Source: Chloroflexota bacterium (GTDB lineage: Bacteria; Chloroflexota; Anaerolineae; UBA4142; SHND01). Taken from it: a DNA stretch of 64,000 nucleotides. The stretch spans positions 62,001-126,000 of the forward strand of contig JAKOPZ010000085.1 of the NCBI GenBank assembly GCA_029778615.1. The letters run 5' to 3'. Below, one piece after another: positions 1 to 7,363 of the stretch. The notes below the pieces were generated by a model. That model did no database searches. It saw only the letters and a program-made list of their open reading frames with translations, and was not told the DNA's origin. How positions within the stretch are numbered: the first letter of the stretch is position 1; each line of letters begins with the position of its first letter. Made by a program: the position numbers and the translations under genes.

Positions 1-932
1 CGCCACAAATCGCGCAAGCCAAAAAACGCAAACAGGGTAATGAACAAATCGAACGAAAAAATAAAAACGCCGGGATGCCACGGCACTGCGCCAAATAACC
101 ACACGAACGGCTGCCATATGGGAAAGCCCGCGTCTTGTACCGCTTGGCTCTGCGCGTAGCTGCCGTGATAGGCAATCGAATCGCGCAAACGATGCACGGG
201 GTCGTTCCACAGGTACGGGTCGGCGAGAGCAAAAAACAGAAACGCCAGCAGAATCCAAATTCCGATGCGCGGAAAAATTCTGGCGGCGTCCGCGCGCCAA
301 TCCTTTTTCGCGGCGATGAACCAATCTGCCAAAATCGCAATGCCCACCACACAGTACATGTACTTCGACGCGGCAGTGAGACCCAGCGCGATGCCCGAGA
401 ACGCGAGCCAACCATTCCCTGCGCGTTTTGATTTCACGTACGCGAGGACACACAGCAGACTCGTCAGCGACGGCAATGCTTCGAGCATCACCTGACTCGT
501 GTATTTGATTGTCCACGTGTGCATTGCCAAGACAAGCCCGGCGAGGGGATTGAGCAACGCGAGCGCGAACACGGTGAGGACACCAAACAAGGCAGCAGTC
601 AGCCGCGCGAACAGCAAGTGCGGCTGCGGAAGTGAGCGCGCAGGGGATGCTGTTGTAGGCAGGTCGGGGATTTCGGGTGCGGGTTTTAGCGGGGCGAGGG
701 CGACGCCGTATGCGATTTTGGCAAGGGGGGGGTGTTCGGCGCGATAGTTCAGTTCGGTGAACGCGCGCCAATCGCCGTGTTGAATCGCCGTCGCAAATTC
801 TTGTCCCGCGCGCAAATAATCGTCTTCATCATAATCAATCGGCAGCATGTTGACCGCGCGCAAACGCAAGCCGAGCGCGAGGAGAATGGCAAGGACGATG
901 AGCAAAACGTGTGCGACGCGAGCGAACGACAT
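1..932 (-). CDS. GT-C family membrane glycosyltransferase (PMT/ArnT-like), 3' end outside window
   Basis: Reading the minus strand from the ATG at 932 gives at least 310 residues with no stop before the window edge, so the C-terminus is missing. An N-terminal membrane segment (about residues 5-24) is followed by an acidic loop with IDYDEDDYLRAG, then HPPLAKIAYG, the arrangement of the first periplasmic loop of GT39/ArnT-like (PMT_2) transferases, where the acidic pair acts in catalysis. Further hydrophobic segments follow. Such enzymes move a sugar from a polyprenyl-phosphate donor onto an acceptor outside the membrane. The start lies 10 bp after the stop of the hybrid binding lipoprotein, so the two are probably co-transcribed. 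Donor and acceptor cannot be told from sequence; the superfamily call is good. Confidence 0.82.
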   Translation of the reverse strand, partial: MSFARVAHVLLIVLAILLALGLRLRAVNMLPIDYDEDDYLRAGQEFATAIQHGDWRAFTELNYRAEHPPLAKIAYGVALAPLKPAPEIPDLPTTASPARSLPQPHLLFARLTAALFGVLTVFALALLNPLAGLVLAMHTWTIKYTSQVMLEALPSLTSLLCVLAYVKSKRAGNGWLAFSGIALGLTAASKYMYCVVGIAILADWFIAAKKDWRADAARIFPRIGIWILLAFLFFALADPYLWNDPVHRLRDSIAYHGSYAQSQAVQDAGFPIWQPFVWLFGAVPWHPGVFIFSFDLFITLFAFFGLRDLW

Positions 933-942
933 GAAAGACAAC

Positions 943-3258
943 TTACGGCAATTTTTCGACACACGCTTCCGCCGCAGACTGCATTGCGCGTGCGGCATCG
1001 TTCACGGGCGTATTCGCGTTGAGGACGCCGAGTTGGTTCGGGCGAATCGCATCCCAAATGCACGTGAGGATATTGGAATCGGGCGGCGCGATGCCGAGCA
1101 GCATTTGGTCGCTCATGCCTTTGAGAATCGCGTCGTTCGTAATCGTCGCGTCTTTGAGGGCGTCGTTCAGCGCGGGCAAGCGGCGGAATTTTTTCGCCAT
1201 ATCCAATTGAATGGGTTTGGAGGTGACGAATTGGATGAATGCTTGAGCGATTTCCAATTTTGGTCCCTCCGTGCCGGCAGGCAAGGCAAAATACACGCCG
1301 CCCGTGTAGGGACGCGGATTATCATTTTTTGAAACTTGCGGCAGGCGCGTTACGCCGAGGTCGCTGCCAAATTTTGCCGCGTACGCGGTGAGCGCTTCGT
1401 CACCGTTAATAATCATTGCCGCGCGTCCTTCGGAAAAAATCGCGTCGGCAATCGCATTGTCCGAATCGGGCGGCGAAACTTTTTTGTCCTTGAATGTTTT
1501 CAAGAGAGTGAGTGTTTCCGTCATGGCGCGTGTGTCGAGCGTCGGCGTTTTGCCGTCTTCCGCGACCACGCCGCTCTTGTACGCGCCGAGCCAGGGCATG
1601 AGCCAAAACGGATTCGTGGTGTCATAGACCAACGTGTATTGTCCGATGGGTTCTTTGGTCAACGTTGCGCCGAGACGAATCAACGCGTCCGTGTCTTTGG
1701 GTGGGTCTTTCAAGAGTTTTTTGTTGTAATACAAAACGAGATTGTTACCTGTCGAAACGGGCACGCCGTACAAAAAACCGTCGCGGGTTGCGCCGGCGAT
1801 GGATGGCGAAACAAACTGCGTCGGCGTGATGAAATCGGTGACGCGCAGCAAATCGCTCGCGGCGAATTGTTGGATTTCCTCATTCGTCGTCCACAACAAG
1901 TCCACGCCGCCGCTCGCGTCGGCAAACGTGTCGCGCACGGTTTGCGCGTCTTTGGGCAAGAGTTTGATTTCCACACCACGATTCGCCGCCGCGAACGCGC
2001 CCGCGAGATTCGCCAGATAAGCATACATGGGACTCGCGGCATCCTCTTGCGTCCACACCGTCAACGTGCCGCGCGCATTGACCTGCGGCGCGCTGGCGCC
2101 TGCGGCGAGCGGTGCAAAACACGCGCCCAGTTGGTTGGAGCTCACAATGCCGGTCTGTACGAGTGCGGCTTGAATGGTGTCCGATGTCACGGTGCGGACG
2201 GGAATGGCGATTTGAAAGACATCGCGGTCATCAATCCGAATCGTGTTGTTGGGAAAATGTGCGGCTGCGGCGCTTGTCCCATTCGCGAACGCGATGGCAA
2301 GCCGCGCGGCGGAACGCGCGAGTTCGGCATCGTCGAGCGTCAAATCCAAATTCTGCGCGCCGCTGCACAACGCCGCGTAATTTTCCGGGTCCGCGCCCGC
2401 GCCTGCGACAAACACCTTGCCCGTCAATTTGAGTTCGTCCAGCGCGCCCAGCGCGCCGCGCGCTAAAGCGGAATTGTTGGCAAGGACGGCTTGCACATTG
2501 TTTTTCGCTTTGGTCGCTTCTTCGTTCGTCGCGGTTTGTGCGGCAGCGGCATCACTCACCGCGCGGTCGGCAATGATTTTCACCTGACTCTTGGCAATCT
2601 GCGGGTCGAGAATGTCGTGATAGCCGCGCGTGATTTGCAAAGCAATCGGGTCGCCTGCCGCGCCTTCGAGCAGAATAAAGTTCCACGGCTTTTTTAAATT
2701 TTTCGCGGTGAGCCAATCGAGCGCGGCTTGCGCCTGCACGCGTCCCATTTGCGCGAGGTCATGCGAAACATACGCGTCAAGGTCGCGCGTGTTGATGAGG
2801 CGGTCAAACGAAATCACTTGGACGCCGGCTTTGTGCGCCGCGTCCACATACGACGCTGCCAAATCCGCGTCCACCGGCTGAATGACCAAAAGTTTTGCGC
2901 CGTCATCGAGCGCGGCTTCTACCTGCGCGCGCTGTGTGCTCACATCATTGTCCGCCGCTTCCACGCGCACCGTGCCGGTGATGCCCCGAGTTTCTTCGGT
3001 CAAAATTTGCTCGAACAATTCCTGACGCGGCGTATCAATGGACGCGAGCAGGAACGCAATTTTCAAACCGCTTGTCGTGACGCGCGTGGCAGTCGGTGTG
3101 GCGCGCGGCGCGACGGTTGTTGGCGTCACTTGCGGTTCGGGCGTGGTCGCGCCGGGCGTGCCCAAAGCGGGCGCGGTCGTCGGCGCGGGCGTCTGTCCGC
3201 CGCACGCGGCAAGCAAGAGCATTAGAAAAATAAAAACGGTAAGGCGTGATTCGTTCAT
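943..3258 (-). CDS. Hybrid lipoprotein: ribose/xylose-type binding domain fused to a MalE-type binding domain
   Basis: This 771-residue lipoprotein has its lipobox cysteine at position 19 (LLLAAC) and a Pro/Thr/Ala linker to about residue 60. The first half (about 65-390) reads as a type I periplasmic binding protein: LKIAFLLASIDTPR, then QPVDADLAASYVDAA and VQVISFDRLI, as in XylF/RbsB sensors. From about residue 397 (GTLTVWTQEDAAS) to the end it is a separate type II extracellular solute-binding protein of the MalE group (LYGVPVSTGNNLVLYYNKK, AAMIINGD). Either half alone has the length of a full binding protein. It starts 3 bp after the GH13 stop, so translation is probably coupled. A sugar capture or sensing role is inferred. 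The fusion of two unrelated fold classes is unusual. Confidence 0.85.
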   Translation of the reverse strand: MNESRLTVFIFLMLLLAACGGQTPAPTTAPALGTPGATTPEPQVTPTTVAPRATPTATRVTTSGLKIAFLLASIDTPRQELFEQILTEETRGITGTVRVEAADNDVSTQRAQVEAALDDGAKLLVIQPVDADLAASYVDAAHKAGVQVISFDRLINTRDLDAYVSHDLAQMGRVQAQAALDWLTAKNLKKPWNFILLEGAAGDPIALQITRGYHDILDPQIAKSQVKIIADRAVSDAAAAQTATNEEATKAKNNVQAVLANNSALARGALGALDELKLTGKVFVAGAGADPENYAALCSGAQNLDLTLDDAELARSAARLAIAFANGTSAAAAHFPNNTIRIDDRDVFQIAIPVRTVTSDTIQAALVQTGIVSSNQLGACFAPLAAGASAPQVNARGTLTVWTQEDAASPMYAYLANLAGAFAAANRGVEIKLLPKDAQTVRDTFADASGGVDLLWTTNEEIQQFAASDLLRVTDFITPTQFVSPSIAGATRDGFLYGVPVSTGNNLVLYYNKKLLKDPPKDTDALIRLGATLTKEPIGQYTLVYDTTNPFWLMPWLGAYKSGVVAEDGKTPTLDTRAMTETLTLLKTFKDKKVSPPDSDNAIADAIFSEGRAAMIINGDEALTAYAAKFGSDLGVTRLPQVSKNDNPRPYTGGVYFALPAGTEGPKLEIAQAFIQFVTSKPIQLDMAKKFRRLPALNDALKDATITNDAILKGMSDQMLLGIAPPDSNILTCIWDAIRPNQLGVLNANTPVNDAARAMQSAAEACVEKLP

Positions 3259-3261
3259 GGG

Positions 3262-4947
3262 TTAATCGAGTTGCAGAATGTTTGCGGAAAGCGGAGCGAG
3301 GGTAAAAGAAAATTGCGCGGCGTTTGCGGACGCAAGCGGATTGTGCGTAAGCAAATCGGTCAATGTGATTTCGCCGCGCGCGAACGCGCTCAAATCCAAA
3401 CTCACGGTCGCGGATTGCGACGCGGTATTGAGCGCAACGACGATAGTTTCATCATTGGTCACGCGCGCAAACGCAATCACAAGCTTGTGATTCGAATCGG
3501 CGAGGGGGACAAATTCACCATGACGCAATGCGTCATGCGTTGCGCGCAGCGCGACGAGCGCGCGATAGTGTTCGAGCAGCGAATCGTTTTTGTCCCGTTG
3601 TTCCTCTACTGAAATTCCATCGTTCGGTTGATTAAAGCGCGTTGCAGGTTTGTACCAACTTGTCATGCCCGCGCCGCTTTCGGATGCGTACCAATCCATC
3701 GGCTCGCGCACGGTCTTGTCGCCGTCGCTTTTGTCGCCGCGCATTCCAATTTCTTCGCCGTAATAAATCATCGGCGTCGCGGGGAGCGTGAGCAATAATG
3801 TTGCCGCCAATTTTGCACGCGGCATTTCTTGGTTTGTGCAATCTATTATCTGCGCTCCCGCTGGCGCGAGGCAATCTGCAAGCAGTTGCGACATGACGCG
3901 CACGGTGTCATGGTTGTTCAAGAATTGTACGGTTTGCGCGCCGGGATTGTACAAACGCTTTTGCGCTTTCAATGACGATTCAAATGACGCGGGAGAACCT
4001 TTGCCCAACAGCGCGCTGCTGCCCACGCGCTCGTGCGAACCCATCAGGTCAAAGTACACGGGAAAATTGAACGTCGCATCAAATTCATTGTCATAGTACG
4101 GCGCGATTTTCAATCCGCTTGTCCACACTTCGCCGAGCAAGAGAAAATCGGCAGAGACGTTTCCCCGAAACGTCTTTACTTGCGCGCGGAACGCTTTCCA
4201 AAAATCGTGTGAGACGCCCAACGCGTAATCGAGGCGATAACCGTCTATGTTTGCTTTTTCAATCCAATATTTTGCTGCATCAATCAAATACGCGCGCGTT
4301 TCGGGATTGTCTTGATTGAGACTCGGCAGGTCGGGCGACGCGCCAAAGTACTCGTACTTGCGGTGTTCGTCGTCGAGCCAGCGGTACCACTTGGCGTATT
4401 TCGATTGCGGATTGCCGAACGCGTCTTGAAAAAACGGATGCTTGTCGGATGTATGTCCCGCGACAAAATCCAGAATAATTTTTATATTGCGCTTGTGCGC
4501 TTTATTCGCCAAATCAATCAAGTCTTGTTCTGTTCCAAAATCGGGATTGATTTTGTAATAGTCGGTCGTGTCGTAACCGTGATAACTCGGCGACGGAAAA
4601 ATGGGTGTAAGCCAAACCGCGCCAATGCCTAAACCTTTCAAGTAATCCAGTTTTTGCGTGATGCCTTTCAAATCGCCAATGCCGTCGCCGTTTGAATCGT
4701 TAAAGCTGCGCGGAAAAATTTCATACAACACGACATCGTTGAACCACGCGGGCGTTTGGATGGATGGTTTCGCGGAGGTGGGAGAGGGAACGCGCGTCGG
4801 TCGAAGCGCGGTCGGTTGATTCGTTGCTGTTGCGACGGTTTGTAGAGTTGGGATTGACGTACGCGTTGCGGTGGGGGGAATATTTGTAAAAGAATTGCAA
4901 GACGACAACAGAGTCAAGCATACAGCAAACAACACGGGTTTGAACAT
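3262..4947 (-). CDS. Secreted GH13 alpha-amylase-family glycoside hydrolase (lipoprotein)
   Basis: The protein has 561 residues, with a lipobox cysteine near 17 (LLSSC) and a Thr/Pro linker to about residue 65. The GH13 barrel starts at VVLYEIFPRSF. Catalytic landmarks are visible: D240 (nucleophile, DGYRLDYA), E273 (acid/base, LLGEVW) and D347 (NNHDT). Region I reads DFVAGH, with Gly where Asn is usual. It should hydrolyse alpha-glucans or maltodextrins outside the cell and feed the upstream permeases. The gene lies 38 bp downstream of an intrinsic terminator that follows the permeases, so its expression probably depends on read-through or its own promoter. Residues about 256-266 (QVKTFRGNVSA) are encoded by a palindromic element at 4155-4175 and look like an extra loop before the acid/base strand. 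Confidence 0.93.
   Translation of the reverse strand: MFKPVLFAVCLTLLSSCNSFTNIPPTATRTSIPTLQTVATATNQPTALRPTRVPSPTSAKPSIQTPAWFNDVVLYEIFPRSFNDSNGDGIGDLKGITQKLDYLKGLGIGAVWLTPIFPSPSYHGYDTTDYYKINPDFGTEQDLIDLANKAHKRNIKIILDFVAGHTSDKHPFFQDAFGNPQSKYAKWYRWLDDEHRKYEYFGASPDLPSLNQDNPETRAYLIDAAKYWIEKANIDGYRLDYALGVSHDFWKAFRAQVKTFRGNVSADFLLLGEVWTSGLKIAPYYDNEFDATFNFPVYFDLMGSHERVGSSALLGKGSPASFESSLKAQKRLYNPGAQTVQFLNNHDTVRVMSQLLADCLAPAGAQIIDCTNQEMPRAKLAATLLLTLPATPMIYYGEEIGMRGDKSDGDKTVREPMDWYASESGAGMTSWYKPATRFNQPNDGISVEEQRDKNDSLLEHYRALVALRATHDALRHGEFVPLADSNHKLVIAFARVTNDETIVVALNTASQSATVSLDLSAFARGEITLTDLLTHNPLASANAAQFSFTLAPLSANILQLD
4153..4178. repeat. Palindromic element, AGACGTT family, copy 1 (inside GH13 gene)
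   Basis: The 9-bp arms AGACGTTTC (4155-4163) and GAAACGTCT (4167-4175) flank a 3-nt centre. The same AGACGTT..AACGTCT core is found inside the alpha-2-macroglobulin gene and inside pbpC. Here it is translated as KTFRGNVS; the other two copies are read in the other two frames. Confidence 0.7.
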
Positions 4948-4984
4948 TTCGCGAGAGATTATAAATTCTTTGGCGATAAAAGAA

Positions 4985-5017
4985 AAAAAATGCGAGTGCG
5001 GTGCACTCGCATTTTTT
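4985..5017 (-). terminator. Intrinsic terminator after malG-like gene, inside the operon
   Basis: A perfect 9-bp stem TGCGAGTGC/GCACTCGCA with a 3-nt loop is flanked by runs of A and T on both sides. On the minus strand it follows the malG-like stop at once and precedes the GH13 gene by 38 bp. It could lower expression of the hydrolase and hybrid-lipoprotein genes relative to the transporter. Confidence 0.85.
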
Positions 5018-5019
5018 GC

Positions 5020-5979
5020 TTAACCCTTCACGCCGCCGACCGTCAAACCGCCGACGATGTATTTTTGCAGTGCGAGATACACTGCCGCGACGGGGAGCGC
5101 GACGAGAATTGCCATCGCGGAAAATTTTGACCAGGGTGTGTTCGCCGCATATTGCCCGGTCATGTTCCACAGCGCCATCGCCAGAGTGAAATCTTGTGGG
5201 TTCGTGAGGAATTGCCACGAGAGCGCAAATTCCGTCCACCCCGTGAGAAAGCCGAGAAACGCGGTGACGGCGAGTGCAGGCAGCGCAAGGGGCAGCATGA
5301 TTTGGAAAAATGTCTGGTTCGCGCTGGCGCCGTCAATCATTGCCGCTTCTTCCAAATCTTTGGGAATCGTGTCAATGTATCCTTTGAGGTTCCAAATCGC
5401 GAAAGGCAGCGCGCCCGAAATCATTGCCAGTCCGACGCCGATGAGTGAATTGCGTAAATTGAAATTCACGTCGCCGATGGTGAATTGCACTTTGTTCAAC
5501 AGCACGAATAACGGCGCGAGGGACGCGACCGTAGGCAGCATCAGCACAATGATAATGCCGAGCATAATCACCTGCCGCCCGGTAAATTTGAATCGTGAGA
5601 ACGCGTACGCGCAAAACACGCCGACGAGGACGGACAATACCGAAACACTTGTCGCCAACGCGAGACTGTTGCGCGCGAGCGTCCAAAAGCCGACCGGATT
5701 GTTGGTGGGTTTGTCAATCACCGCCGCGTACGCGTCGAGCGACGCGTTGGCGGGAATCAGCGTCAACGTCAGCGGGCGCAAACCGCGCGGGTCGAGCGAC
5801 ATGCTCACAACCCACAAAATCGGAAAGAGGACGATGAATGAAATGAACAACAGCAGGAGCTGGAGCAGCAGCTGCCGTCGCAGTTTCATCTTTTTTTCTT
5901 GCGGCGCGAAACTTGCCGCGCGCTCTTTTTTGTCCGCCCCCAGAATGTCTTTGCCTAAAGATACGGTTGTCGTTGCCAT
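5020..5979 (-). CDS. Carbohydrate ABC transporter permease, MalG-like
   Basis: The protein has 319 residues with six predicted membrane segments, the first at about residues 36-57. The inner-membrane permease EAA loop that contacts the ATPase reads LEEAAMIDGASANQTFF near residues 215-231. An N-terminal cytoplasmic extension of about 30 residues precedes the first helix. With the MalF-like protein encoded just upstream it should form the membrane channel of a CUT1 family importer for oligosaccharides delivered by the binding lipoprotein. No ATP-binding subunit gene is nearby, so a shared MsmX-like ATPase encoded elsewhere is inferred. I see no strong Shine-Dalgarno sequence at the chosen ATG; an internal Met at about residue 31 is an alternative. 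Confidence 0.93.
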   Translation of the reverse strand: MATTTVSLGKDILGADKKERAASFAPQEKKMKLRRQLLLQLLLLFISFIVLFPILWVVSMSLDPRGLRPLTLTLIPANASLDAYAAVIDKPTNNPVGFWTLARNSLALATSVSVLSVLVGVFCAYAFSRFKFTGRQVIMLGIIIVLMLPTVASLAPLFVLLNKVQFTIGDVNFNLRNSLIGVGLAMISGALPFAIWNLKGYIDTIPKDLEEAAMIDGASANQTFFQIMLPLALPALAVTAFLGFLTGWTEFALSWQFLTNPQDFTLAMALWNMTGQYAANTPWSKFSAMAILVALPVAAVYLALQKYIVGGLTVGGVKG

Positions 5980-6062
5980 GAGTTTGCGGCTCGCGGGTCA
6001 CTTATCGCGTTGCGCGGAAAAAAATTGACTTGCGCTTGGCGATAAGCAACGTGCGTTTTGCG

Positions 6063-7082
6063 TTACACATCATAACTTTCGGTGGCGCGAGAAATGCGAT
6101 TGGTGCCAACCGTAATGATAATCAAAATAATCATGATAAAGACACTGAACGCCGCTGCCAAGCCGTACAGCCGCTGGGCGTTGACCAGATTGAACGCGGT
6201 CGTCACCAGAATTTCGGTTTGCCGCAGCGGTCCGCCGCCCGTGATAAAGTACACGAGATTGAACAAGTTGAACGTGACAATCATGCCATACATCGCAGCG
6301 GGAACCATCGCCGGGCGCAGGAGCGGAAGCGTGATGCTAAAGAATTGGCGCACCGGCGACGCGCCGTCCATCGAAGCCGCTTCATAATATTCTTTGTTGA
6401 TGGATTGGAGCGCACCGCTTGCGACAATGGTCATAAAGGGCCAGCCGAGCCAGATGTTGGTGATGAGCAGCGCATAGTACGCGAGCGGGAGAGGAATAAA
6501 AGGAATCGGCGGGTCTACCTGATCAATCCAGCGAATGTGGAACGCGGCTTCGGGCATCCCGAAGATACCACCAAACGCCGCGAGGACTTGATTGATAGCG
6601 CCGTAATCGGCATCGAACATGTTCCGCCACACGGTGCCGATGACGAGGGTGGGAATGACGATGGGCAAAACAAAAATCGCGCGATAAATTCCGCGAAACC
6701 ATAATCCTTGCGTGTTCAAAATTACTGCGATGATAATGCCGATGGCGACATGGAAAATAACGTTCGAAAACGTCCACCACAAGTTGAACGCGAGCGTGTT
6801 CCAAAAATTGAAATTCGGAATCAAGCTGGATACCGCGCCGCTCAGAATATCAATGTAATTCTGCAAGCCGACGGAATCAGGCAGGGGCGCGTCAACGCGT
6901 AAATTTTTGATGCCATAATTCGTGGTGGACATCCACAAGCTGTAGGCAATCGGATAGTACGTGATAATCGTCATGATTATCAACGCGGGGAGAATATATA
7001 AATAAGGAGTTATCGTGCGGAGAAAATTCGAACGTCGCGGGGGTGCGAGAGAATCAGCGCGTTCCTTGGTCATCGTCGCCAT
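6063..7082 (-). CDS. Carbohydrate ABC transporter permease, MalF-like
   Basis: The protein has 339 residues. The first membrane segment (about 27-48, TPYLYILPALIIMTIITYYP) is followed by a long periplasmic loop (about 50-105) typical of MalF-type subunits, then five more hydrophobic segments. The EAA loop reads EYYEAASMDGASPVRQFF. It pairs with the MalG-like permease 83 bp downstream. The start is supported by an AAGGAG Shine-Dalgarno sequence about 8 nt before the ATG. The preceding gap of about 280 bp holds a hairpin that may set the ratio of binding protein to permease. Confidence 0.94.
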   Translation of the reverse strand: MATMTKERADSLAPPRRSNFLRTITPYLYILPALIIMTIITYYPIAYSLWMSTTNYGIKNLRVDAPLPDSVGLQNYIDILSGAVSSLIPNFNFWNTLAFNLWWTFSNVIFHVAIGIIIAVILNTQGLWFRGIYRAIFVLPIVIPTLVIGTVWRNMFDADYGAINQVLAAFGGIFGMPEAAFHIRWIDQVDPPIPFIPLPLAYYALLITNIWLGWPFMTIVASGALQSINKEYYEAASMDGASPVRQFFSITLPLLRPAMVPAAMYGMIVTFNLFNLVYFITGGGPLRQTEILVTTAFNLVNAQRLYGLAAAFSVFIMIILIIITVGTNRISRATESYDV

Positions 7083-7291
7083 GGAGATTGCTCCTTTGCC
7101 GTTGCCGCGCGGGGCAACGAATCAAGCACCGGTTAACTAAAGAGAAACATCCTACACCATGCGCCAGAAACTTTTACGATGCGTTACACGTTCAATCGCG
7201 CGGAGGGTGAAACAAACGCGTTGCGTTGGGGGAACGATTGAGGCGTTGACGCAACGCGTTCATGCAATTATATACGCGATTCAATGTCATC

Positions 7292-7332
7292 ACTCGAAGG
7301 ATTACGACAGCCATTGTCGCAACCCTTCGAGT
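7292..7332. repeat. Stem-loop between binding-protein and permease genes
   Basis: The 9-bp arms ACTCGAAGG (7292-7300) and CCTTCGAGT (7324-7332) enclose a second 5-bp stem (CGACA/TGTCG). There is no T run on the minus strand, so it fits an mRNA-stabilising or partial-termination hairpin downstream of the binding-protein gene, as in many sugar ABC operons, or a palindromic repeat. The rest of the 7083-7363 gap shows nothing else I can support. Confidence 0.6.
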
Positions 7333-7363
7333 CAATCTGCTACTTGCGTACTATTTGTTCTTT

